Shown one piece after another: positions 11,001 to 17,703 of a stretch of DNA of 28,963 bases; within the stretch, counting starts at the first letter, position 1; each line of letters starts with the position of its first letter. The stretch comes from Candidatus Falkowbacteria bacterium CG10_big_fil_rev_8_21_14_0_10_39_9. Its GTDB lineage: Bacteria > Patescibacteriota > Patescibacteriia > Patescibacteriales > UBA12465. The stretch is from assembly GCA_002778645.1 (NCBI GenBank), contig PFAQ01000056.1, forward strand, positions 1-28,963, given 5' to 3'. Below the pieces are notes generated by a model that was not told the origin of the DNA, ran no database searches, and worked only from the letters and a program-made list of their open reading frames with translations. The position numbers and the translations under genes were made by a program.

Positions 11001-11440
11001 ACACCAGCTGATCTGATAAGTTGAGAAACCACGACCCGCTCAATACCATTAATGATAAAAGTTCCCTTGTCGGTCATCAAAGGGAAATCACCCAAGAAAA
11101 CTTCTTGTTTGATTTTTTGATTAGTTCTTTTGTTGAGGAGAGTAGTTTTAACGCGGAGAGGAGCTTCAAAAGTAATATTCTTGGCGCGGCTTTCCCCCTC
11201 ACTGAATTTTGGTTTATCTAAATAGTAGTCTTCAAAATATAATTCGAGATCACGATTATTAAAATCAGTAATTGGGGAAATTTCATCAAAAAGTTCAGCC
11301 AAACCTTCCTCCAAAAACCATTTGTAAGAGTCCTTTTGAATTTCAATCAAATCGGGCATCGGTATCGACTCCTTGGAGTCGGTAAAAAAACGGCGTTCAC
11401 CCAATTTAAGTGAATGCGGAGCAATCGTGTTATTGGCCAT
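8057..11440 (-). CDS. rpoB: DNA-directed RNA polymerase subunit beta
   Basis: I place the start at ATG 11440 (protein begins [19 protein letters not shown], 1127 aa). The frame stays open 37 codons further upstream, but that part lies inside the predicted leader and does not resemble RpoB. The rifampicin region ([20 protein letters not shown], then [18 protein letters not shown]) is intact; residues matching E. coli Asp516, His526 and Ser531 are Asp399, His409 and Ser414, so no target-based rifampicin resistance is seen. [19 protein letters not shown] and the C-terminal [20 protein letters not shown] are present. The large insertions of proteobacterial RpoB are absent. The gene is not preceded by rplJ-rplL but by a Mur ligase gene on the same strand. 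A G-rich GGGAGGGGTGG lies 12-17 nt before the ATG. Confidence 0.97.
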   Translation of the reverse strand: [1127 protein letters not shown]

Positions 11441-11644
11441 ATTTGATATTAGCCACCCCTCCCTTTCATTAGAGGTGCAGGGACAGCTGTTAATTTTATT
11501 TAAAGTAGTAAAAAAATTAGGTAAAATAAGCGAAAAAATGACTAGCAACAAAAAAATCCCAATACCAATCAGGGCTTGAGTTTAGACAACTTTGAATTAT
11601 TTAAAATAATTAGTCACTTTTAAAAAATTAACTGTTTAAAAGTA
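11441..11644 (-). promoter_or_regulatory. rpoB 5' leader, about 200 nt, with Shine-Dalgarno hairpin
   Basis: From the predicted start (about 11644) to the rpoB ATG lie roughly 200 nt without a convincing gene. Near its end a hairpin can form: CACCUCU (11471-11477) with AGGGGUG (11454-11460), one G-U pair, 10-nt loop containing AAAGGG. The 3' arm is part of the only G-rich ribosome-binding-like element in this window, so folding would hide it. Further upstream the leader is AT-rich with small inverted repeats. A regulatory role is inference. Confidence 0.5.
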
Positions 11645-11650
11645 ATTCTA

Positions 11651-11679
11651 ATAATATTACATTATTTGACTTTTGTCAA
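11651..11679 (-). promoter_or_regulatory. Strong sigma-70-type promoter of rpoBC
   Basis: On the minus strand: TTGACA (11674-11679), a 17-bp spacer, then TATTAT (11651-11656). This is the best -35/-10 pair in the window. The -35 also forms one arm of TTGAC-TTTT-GTCAA (11666-11679), an inverted repeat. Confidence 0.85.
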
Positions 11680-11696
11680 TCCACAGTTTATCCACA
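11677..11696 (+). promoter_or_regulatory. DnaA box and partial second box next to the rpoB -35
   Basis: TTATCCACA at 11688-11696 is an exact match to the consensus DnaA box. CAATCCACA at 11677-11685 matches 7 of 9 positions, in the same orientation and 11 bp (one helical turn) away. They overlap and flank the upstream side of the rpoB -35. Binding by DnaA is inference. Confidence 0.55.
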
Positions 11697-11701
11697 CTAT
11701 T

Positions 11702-13162
11702 TTAGAGCTTCAAAAGCTCTTCTCTGGCCACCCGTCTGTCGTCCCAAGGAATCTTAGCTCCCCGGGCCACACAGATGGCTTGCTCACTCCCTTTTCCAGT
11801 CAGAAGTACGATGTCACCCGAGCTGGCCAAGCTCAAAGCTTTTAAAATGGCTTCGCGTCTATCTAAAATTTTAAATAAATCTTTTTTATTAGTCTTGCCC
11901 TCCTTCTCAACCCCCAAAGAAACTTCTTCAATGATCACATTGGGATCTTCGTCGTAAGGATCTTCATTGGTAACAATAACATAGTCAGCGCCCCGGCCAG
12001 CAATCTCTCCCAAGATTGGTCGACGAGACTTGTCTCTGCCGCCTCCGGCCGATCCGAGGACATGAATGATTTTATTATGAGGAATAAGACCGACAGCCTC
12101 ATAGAGTTTAGAAACAGCTTTCGGCTCAAAAGCATAGTCTACCACTACCGTAAAATTTTGCCCCTCATTAATCATCTCTAATCGACCAGTAATTCCTTTG
12201 ACATTCTCTAAGCCCTTTTTAATTTGACCTAAATTTAAATCTTGACTGAGACCAGTCGCCACTGCCGTCATGGCATTAATAGCGCTAAAATCACTTAGAA
12301 GATTGAGCTTAATATTAATCATCTTGTTAGCTTTGTTTTGGGTAGCAAAAAAATCCGACAACAGAAAGACGTCAAACGAAGTTCCCTGGCCAGAGACGTC
12401 AATATTTCCACATTTTATTAATTCTACACTTTGCTTAATTTCTTCGTTGTAATTTAGCTCCTCTGATTTGTCGCTATGAACCCCGCAGGTATAACCAATC
12501 TTTTGCTCGGCCCAAAAACTTAAAAAATAATTAACCTCATCGTCGTCATAATTAGCAATAATGGTTTTTTTAACCCGACTATAATTTAATTTCTTAAGTT
12601 CAGTCTTGGGATGGTGCACAATTTTATAATCATCAGCGTATTTAGTTTGACAGTTTTTTAAATGAGCAAATAATTTGCCCTTAGCTTGTTTATAATTTTC
12701 AAAGCCACCATGAGATTCAATGTGCTCCGGATAAAGACCAGTAAAGACCAAGATGTCATAATTGATAAAACGATGACGGAATTGTTTAATGCCCTCAGAA
12801 CTAGTTTCAATTATCGCATATTGGCATTTATTTTTAACCATTTGGCGTAGAATCTTCTGCGTAAAAAAACGGCCAATCATGGTCATTTTCTTGTCATTTA
12901 ACCACTCTTTTTGGCCATCATTAAACATGGCGGTGGAAGTATAACCCACTTTGTAACCAGCCGCTTCTAAGGTTCTAGCAATCAAAAAGACGCTGGAAGT
13001 TTTGCCAGTAGTTCCCGTCACACCCACAACAATTAAGTTCTCACTAGGATGATTATAGAGAGCGGCTCCCAGCCCACTTAAGAAAAAATGATAAGCTGGT
13101 TGTAATGAAGAAAATAGCCTCTTCGGCAGATATCTTTTTATCAGATAAAATATTTTGTCCAT
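11702..13162 (-). CDS. MurE-like Mur ligase lacking the N-terminal UDP-binding domain
   Basis: The 486-aa protein has the Mur ligase P-loop VGVTGTTGKTS (46-56), a central domain with IETSSEGIKQFRH (118-130) and PEHIESHGGFENY (145-157), and a C-terminal domain with GITGRLEM (323-330), VVDYAFEP (340-347), GSAGGGRDKSRRP (370-382) and LLTGKGSEQ. It belongs to the MurE group, which adds the third amino acid to UDP-MurNAc-dipeptide. Two things are odd. Only about 45 residues precede the P-loop, where normal MurE has about 100, so the UMP-binding first domain is missing or reduced. The DAP-specifying DNPR motif reads EDPY (400-403). Amino acid specificity is therefore unknown, and a MurT-like or other ligase role is possible. 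The gene follows ftsK by 12 bp. Confidence 0.82.
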   Translation of the reverse strand: MDKIFYLIKRYLPKRLFSSLQPAYHFFLSGLGAALYNHPSENLIVVGVTGTTGKTSSVFLIARTLEAAGYKVGYTSTAMFNDGQKEWLNDKKMTMIGRFFTQKILRQMVKNKCQYAIIETSSEGIKQFRHRFINYDILVFTGLYPEHIESHGGFENYKQAKGKLFAHLKNCQTKYADDYKIVHHPKTELKKLNYSRVKKTIIANYDDDEVNYFLSFWAEQKIGYTCGVHSDKSEELNYNEEIKQSVELIKCGNIDVSGQGTSFDVFLLSDFFATQNKANKMINIKLNLLSDFSAINAMTAVATGLSQDLNLGQIKKGLENVKGITGRLEMINEGQNFTVVVDYAFEPKAVSKLYEAVGLIPHNKIIHVLGSAGGGRDKSRRPILGEIAGRGADYVIVTNEDPYDEDPNVIIEEVSLGVEKEGKTNKKDLFKILDRREAILKALSLASSGDIVLLTGKGSEQAICVARGAKIPWDDRRVAREELLKL

Positions 13163-13174
13163 GGTAATAATTAT

Positions 13175-15694
13175 TTATTTTGAGAAAAACATGCCCTCAT
13201 CCGCATCATCAGAAAAAGCGCGGAGTGAAGTAGATTTATCCTTAGCTTCAATTGGCTGAATCTTCTCAGATTCAGCTTCTTTCTGTTCTTCCTTGGTAGT
13301 GTCAATAACTTCAAGCTCTGCTGGTGTTTCAGCCGCCTCAGCTTCAGCCATCAGACTATCTAAGGTTGGAACTGATGCCGCTTCTGGTTCAGGTTCAGAA
13401 TCAAAAGCCAGAGTACCATCATCGCCCTCATCGTCGCCAAAATAACTCGCTGGAGCCTGAGCCGATTTACGATCATGCAGTGGCATACCGCTTGGTCCCA
13501 AATTATTAATACTGGCAAACTGTTCCTTACTAACCATCACTTCCCGAGGCTTGGAACCATTGGCTGGACCAATAATTCCCGCTTCCTCTAAAGCATCTAA
13601 AATACTGGCCGCCCGGCCATAGCCCACCCGCAAGCGTCGTTGTAAGAGAGAAGTGGAGGCCCGACCCATGTTAATAATAATTTCTTTGGCCTCTTGCATT
13701 AACTCATCTTCATCGCCATGATTACCATCTATGCCCACGCCAGCTAAACCAGCTACCTTTTGGCGGTCGGTAATGCCTTCCATATATTCCGCTTCGCCGG
13801 AGTTAGCTTTGATATAATCAGTAATTCGAGAAATTTCATCGTCACTTAAATAAGCGCCCTGCAGTCGTTTCGGCTTGGACATTTCTGCCGCACCGAACAA
13901 CATATCACCCTTACCTAATAATTTTTCGGCACCCGAGCAATCCAAAATAGTTTTAGAATCAATCGCTGAGGCTACTGAGAAGGCAATTCGAGCTGGGATA
14001 TTAGCCTTAATCAAGCCGGTAATCACATCCACACTCGGACGCTGAGTAGCTAAAATCAAATGAATACCAACGGCGCGCGACATTTGAGTCAGACGAATAA
14101 TACTGCCTTCAATATCTTTAGCAGCCGTCACCATCAAGTCAGCGAGCTCATCAATCACAAAAATAATGTAAGGCATTTTCTCGCTGGCCACTTCATTGTG
14201 AGCTTGAATATTTTTTTTGCCGCTTTGATTTAGTAAATCGTAACGACGATCCATTTCATTCATACACCACTTCAAAGCATTGATGGTCTTGCTAACTTCA
14301 GTAATAACTGGAGTTAGTAGATGAGGAATGCCATTGTAGGCGGGCAACTCAACTCGCTTCGGATCAACCATAATAAAACGCAGAGACTCGGGACTGTTTT
14401 GGTAGAGCAAACTGACAATCATGGCATTTAGACAAACTGACTTGCCGGAATTAGTCGCACCGGCCACCAGTAAATGAGGCGTCTTAGTAATATCATACAA
14501 CCAGTTAGCACCAGCCACATCTTTGCCGAGGGCCACCAGTAAATTACTACTTCTAGTCTTAAACAATTTATCTTCTAAAATTTCGCGCAGTCCCACAATG
14601 GCCTTAGTCTTGTTCGGTACCTCAATTCCTACCAGGGCCTTACCTGGAATAGGAGCTTCAATTCTGATTGGATGAGCTGCTAAAGCCAACGACAAGTCAT
14701 TGCTCAGGGCGGTAATGCGGGACAATTTAATCCCTTCCGCTGGCTTAAAAGTATATTGGGTAACGGTTGGACCAACGCTGGTTTCAGCCATTTCTACCGG
14801 AATACCAAAGTTTTCCAGAGTGTGCTGAATAACCGCCGCATTTTTCTCAATATCACCTCCCAAGGCCTGGCCGGTCTTGACACTCAATAAATCAAGGGGC
14901 AAATCAATTTTGACACTACGGGTCCGCCACACATTTTTAGGTTCCTTAGGTTCGTCGGATTTGATAGCTTTCTGTTTGAAAGAAATTCCCTTCTTGGCTG
15001 GTCGTTCAGCTTTAGTCTCGGCCACAACTTCTTTAACTGCCATCACCGGAGCTACCACCCCTGCCTCCAATTCCTCTTCCTTTTCTGTTGTTTCATCATT
15101 ACCCTCTGATTGATTGTTATTGAAAAAAAGTTGATTAATCACAGAGTTAGCTCCAGCAAAAAATTTAGCAAAAATACTTTCTGCGCCAACAATCCGCGAC
15201 AGCGGAGTATTAAGAATCAAAACTAGGGATACAAAAAACAAAGCCAACAAAATAATCAATCCACCCCAAAATCCCAATACATTATGAAAAAATAAAGCTA
15301 AATAAAAACCGACATAGCCACCGCCATGACCGACGCTAACAGCTGCTTTGGCGTTATCTGCGGCAAAGAAAAAATGAAATAAACTTTGATATGATATGAA
15401 GAGACAGAAGAGGCCCAGATAATTGAAAAAATTAATTTGATATTTTTTACCCTTATACAAAAACCAACCCCAGACTAAAAGTAGCAACGGCCAAGCCCAT
15501 TTACCCCAGCCAAAAGCTAAGATTAAATTAGTCGATAACCAAAGACCAAAACTCCCAGATAAGTTAAAAAGACCCAAAAGACTAACTAGTCCGAGAGTTA
15601 TAATCAAAATAATAATAATACTATTTTTAGCGCGATGATCTAAATTAACCTTAGGTAAGGCAATCTTATCGAGAGAATTATTGTTTTTAGACAT
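13175..15694 (-). CDS. ftsK: DNA translocase FtsK/SpoIIIE
   Basis: The 839-aa protein moves chromosomal DNA at the division septum. It has several N-terminal membrane segments (about 24-45, 50-80, 90-112, 124-162), a charged linker (about 195-255) and the motor: Walker A GATNSGKS (412-419, Lys418), Walker B FVIDELADL (512-520, Asp515 and Glu516), and the ATQRPSVDVITGLIKANIPA segment (549-568). The gamma winged-helix domain that reads polar DNA motifs lies at about 661-722 (LLQRRLRVGYGRAASILDAL). Unlike most FtsK proteins, which end at gamma, this one continues for about 117 residues rich in Glu, Asp, Ala and Ser. It starts 30 bp after glgA ends; a possible extended -10 overlaps the glgA stop. 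No Shine-Dalgarno is seen. Confidence 0.96.
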   Translation of the reverse strand: MSKNNNSLDKIALPKVNLDHRAKNSIIIILIITLGLVSLLGLFNLSGSFGLWLSTNLILAFGWGKWAWPLLLLVWGWFLYKGKKYQINFFNYLGLFCLFISYQSLFHFFFAADNAKAAVSVGHGGGYVGFYLALFFHNVLGFWGGLIILLALFFVSLVLILNTPLSRIVGAESIFAKFFAGANSVINQLFFNNNQSEGNDETTEKEEELEAGVVAPVMAVKEVVAETKAERPAKKGISFKQKAIKSDEPKEPKNVWRTRSVKIDLPLDLLSVKTGQALGGDIEKNAAVIQHTLENFGIPVEMAETSVGPTVTQYTFKPAEGIKLSRITALSNDLSLALAAHPIRIEAPIPGKALVGIEVPNKTKAIVGLREILEDKLFKTRSSNLLVALGKDVAGANWLYDITKTPHLLVAGATNSGKSVCLNAMIVSLLYQNSPESLRFIMVDPKRVELPAYNGIPHLLTPVITEVSKTINALKWCMNEMDRRYDLLNQSGKKNIQAHNEVASEKMPYIIFVIDELADLMVTAAKDIEGSIIRLTQMSRAVGIHLILATQRPSVDVITGLIKANIPARIAFSVASAIDSKTILDCSGAEKLLGKGDMLFGAAEMSKPKRLQGAYLSDDEISRITDYIKANSGEAEYMEGITDRQKVAGLAGVGIDGNHGDEDELMQEAKEIIINMGRASTSLLQRRLRVGYGRAASILDALEEAGIIGPANGSKPREVMVSKEQFASINNLGPSGMPLHDRKSAQAPASYFGDDEGDDGTLAFDSEPEPEAASVPTLDSLMAEAEAAETPAELEVIDTTKEEQKEAESEKIQPIEAKDKSTSLRAFSDDADEGMFFSK

Positions 15695-15724
15695 AAAGAA
15701 ATTGACGATTTAAATCACTTAACT

Positions 15725-17089
15725 TCATTTTACCATCTTTTGGTATAATTTAAAATATTTAGCCGCCGCAAGTGTCCAAGAAAAGTCTTGATTCATACTG
15801 TTTTGACGCTTTTTGTCAATGACCTTAACTTGAAAAGAAAAATCATGCAAGGCTTTGATAATGGCTTTTTGTAAGGCTAGACTAGAATAATCTTTAAAAA
15901 TATAGCCGACTGAATTATCAACTGTATCCTTTAACCCGCCCACCTGTCGCACTATCGGCAAAGAACCATAGCGCATAGCCATCATCTGAGTCAAGCCACA
16001 AGGCTCAAAACGAGACGGCACCAAAAAGAAATCGGAAGCGGCATAAAGTTTTTGGGCTAAATTTAAATCGAGACCAAAATGAAGTCTGATATGGGACGGA
16101 TATTTTTGCGCCATCTTAACTAAATATTTTTTATATGACTCATCTCCCTCCCCTAAGAAAACAAACTGGGCCCCAAACTTTTCAATGGACTCTTGAAATA
16201 GTTTATCCGAGAACAACTCAATCCCTTTCTGCCAACTTAAGCGCGCCACAAAAGCTAGAAGAGGTTTCTGAACATCAACCAACAAGCCTAGCTTCTTCTG
16301 TAGAACCAACTTATTCTCTTGCTTCCCCGACAAATCTTTGATCGAATAATTGTATTTGATTTTGGAATCAGTTTGAGGATTAAAAAAATTAGTATCAATT
16401 CCATTTAATATCCCACTTAAATTTCGCCGTCGGGATTTCAAGATTTTTTCCAAACCCATACCAAACTCTTTAGTCAAAATTTCTCGGGCATAGGTTGGAC
16501 TAACAGTATTAATATAGTCTGCCCGCTTGATACCATCGGCCAGAGGATTAGTTTTTTGCTTCAGGTTACTCCCTTGATTGGCTAAATTATGAATAGTATA
16601 CAAAACTTTAGTCTGAGAAAAAATCGCTGGATACTCAGCTTTAAAATCCGGCAAGAAATTAGTTACCAGAGCCGCGTGCCAATCATGTAAATGAAGAATA
16701 TTAGGAATAAAATCCAGGGCGGTAATTAAAGTTAGAGCGGCCTTAGACCACAAATAAAAACGCTCAAAACTCTTGTTTTTAGGGTAGATATCAGTCCCCA
16801 CAAACAAGGGGTGCTTAATTAAATAGACTGGAATTTTGGTCTCGGGCAGAGTCGTAAGATAAACATCAAATTTAACAGTTTTCTGATTCAAAGACATTTT
16901 TAAACCTTTCAACAACAACTCAGCCGGAGTTTTAATGGAACTATAATAGGGGAGACATAAGCGAATATCAACTTCAGCTTTAGAAAAAGCTTTCGGGAGT
17001 GAACCGGCGACATCGCCCAAACCACCCACCTTAGCCCAAGGAGCAATCTCTGCGCTTAACCAAAAAACTTTTAACGGTTTAGTAATCAT
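15725..17089 (-). CDS. glgA: Glycogen/starch synthase, GT5 family
   Basis: The 454-aa protein carries the GT5 glycogen synthase signature: KVGGLGDVAGSLP (20-32, the nucleotide-sugar loop), HLHDWHAAL (133-141), YTIHNLANQG (164-173), GILNGIDTNFFNP (226-238), ARLSWQKGI (282-290, with Arg283 and Lys288) and PSRFEPCGLTQMM (358-370, Glu362). It extends alpha-1,4-glucan from ADP- or UDP-glucose. It is slightly shorter than the E. coli enzyme. No glgC, branching enzyme or phosphorylase gene is nearby, so whether it makes a storage glucan or a surface glucan is open. It lies after the pilin-like gene, separated by a hairpin, and before ftsK. The ATG has no Shine-Dalgarno. Confidence 0.93.
   Translation of the reverse strand: MITKPLKVFWLSAEIAPWAKVGGLGDVAGSLPKAFSKAEVDIRLCLPYYSSIKTPAELLLKGLKMSLNQKTVKFDVYLTTLPETKIPVYLIKHPLFVGTDIYPKNKSFERFYLWSKAALTLITALDFIPNILHLHDWHAALVTNFLPDFKAEYPAIFSQTKVLYTIHNLANQGSNLKQKTNPLADGIKRADYINTVSPTYAREILTKEFGMGLEKILKSRRRNLSGILNGIDTNFFNPQTDSKIKYNYSIKDLSGKQENKLVLQKKLGLLVDVQKPLLAFVARLSWQKGIELFSDKLFQESIEKFGAQFVFLGEGDESYKKYLVKMAQKYPSHIRLHFGLDLNLAQKLYAASDFFLVPSRFEPCGLTQMMAMRYGSLPIVRQVGGLKDTVDNSVGYIFKDYSSLALQKAIIKALHDFSFQVKVIDKKRQNSMNQDFSWTLAAAKYFKLYQKMVK
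15727..15735 (-). promoter_or_regulatory. Possible extended -10 promoter of ftsK
   Basis: The minus strand reads TGGTAAAAT (-10 at 15727-15732, 5/6 match, with an extended TG). It overlaps the glgA stop codon and would give a leader of about 25 nt to the ftsK ATG. No clear -35. Confidence 0.35.
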
Positions 17090-17104
17090 TTATTTCAAAA
17101 TTAA

Positions 17105-17132
17105 ATGCCACAATCTAAAATAATTGTGGCAT
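17105..17132 (-). terminator. Hairpin between pilin-like gene and glgA
   Basis: Ten-bp perfect stem ATGCCACAAT/ATTGTGGCAT with an 8-nt loop. In the minus direction it is followed by TTAATTTTG, a weak T-rich tail. It most likely ends the pilin transcript, with possible read-through into glgA, whose ATG is 15 bp further. Confidence 0.6.
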
Positions 17133-17152
17133 CTATTAAAACAGTAAATTTA

Positions 17153-17626
17153 TTAGCGGTGGTTAAGATTGTTATCATAGTTGTATTTATAATAATCATT
17201 ACCAGTGGTAGACGGTAACACCATCTTATAGAAAACAAATTCGGTTATGCCCCAAGAAGATAAAACTATAACTAATCCAATAATAGCATTTTTGATACGT
17301 GACTGAGCTTTTTCCACCTGCTCTTGATTACCGCCAGCCGTCATCCATTGATAGCCGCTCATTATAAGTAAAACCACAAATAGAATTCCCAAAATCAACA
17401 AAGAATAATTTATCAATCTGACCACAATGGCAATCGCGCTGGAAGGAGCCTGAGGGTTAGGTTCACCGTATTCAATACCAATCTCATCCATACCAACTTG
17501 ATTGTTCCAAGCCCCACCAGCGGCTGGAAGTGGCACCTGAGCCTGTGCTGGACCGACAGCCACAACGGCTAAGAATACAAAGCTCAAAACTAAAGCGGAA
17601 AATAATTGTTTTTGGTTGATTTTCAT
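17153..17626 (-). CDS. VirB2/TrbC-like pilin-type membrane protein
   Basis: The 157-aa product begins with a signal peptide (basic start, hydrophobic 9-25, likely cleavage after AQA at 27-29). Two membrane segments follow (about 64-90 and 113-133), separated by a short loop with GGNQEQVEKAQSRIKNAIIG (98-117). This arrangement, and the loop in particular, is that of the small VirB2/TrbC-like pilin proteins found in many Patescibacteria. The C-terminal tail is Tyr- and Asn-rich. No type IV secretion genes are adjacent, so assembly into a pilus is inference. Its own promoter overlaps that of the flippase gene facing the other way. TAAGAT before the ATG is at best a weak ribosome-binding site. 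Confidence 0.75.
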   Translation of the reverse strand: MKINQKQLFSALVLSFVFLAVVAVGPAQAQVPLPAAGGAWNNQVGMDEIGIEYGEPNPQAPSSAIAIVVRLINYSLLILGILFVVLLIMSGYQWMTAGGNQEQVEKAQSRIKNAIIGLVIVLSSWGITEFVFYKMVLPSTTGNDYYKYNYDNNLNHR

Positions 17627-17641
17627 ATCTTAGTTATATTA

Positions 17642-17650
17642 TGTTATAAT
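17642..17650 (+). promoter_or_regulatory. Extended -10 promoter of the flippase gene
   Basis: TGTTATAAT: perfect TATAAT at 17645-17650 with extended TG; no good -35 at the right distance. Predicted start near 17657. Confidence 0.6.
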
Positions 17651-17666
17651 CAAATTAATTACTTAT

Positions 17667-17695
17667 ATTATACACGATAATAAATTTGAAAACAA
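17667..17695 (-). promoter_or_regulatory. Promoter of the pilin-like gene
   Basis: Minus strand: TTGTTT (17690-17695), 17-bp spacer, TATAAT (17667-17672). Predicted start near 17660, about 34 nt before the pilin ATG. It faces the flippase promoter with overlapping cores. Confidence 0.6.
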
Positions 17696-17703
17696 CTAAG
17701 GTT

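Noticed and set aside
11441..11551. 37-codon N-terminal extension of RpoB (ATG at 11551)
   Set aside because: It lies within the predicted leader, encodes a Leu/Phe-rich stretch unlike RpoB, and family resemblance begins at the ATG at 11440.
11580..11700. Chromosome replication origin at the AT-rich region with DnaA boxes
   Set aside because: Only one exact and one partial box, no dnaA or dnaN nearby, and a clear rpoB promoter explains the region; kept only as a finding on regulation.
15738..15751. TGGTATAAT on the plus strand in the 3' part of glgA
   Set aside because: A good extended -10, but no plus-strand gene follows it; the next 1.9 kb is minus-strand coding.
17686..17703. TTG start for the flippase
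   Set aside because: It adds six residues with no ribosome-binding support; family resemblance begins at the ATG at 17704, which has TAAGG just before it.
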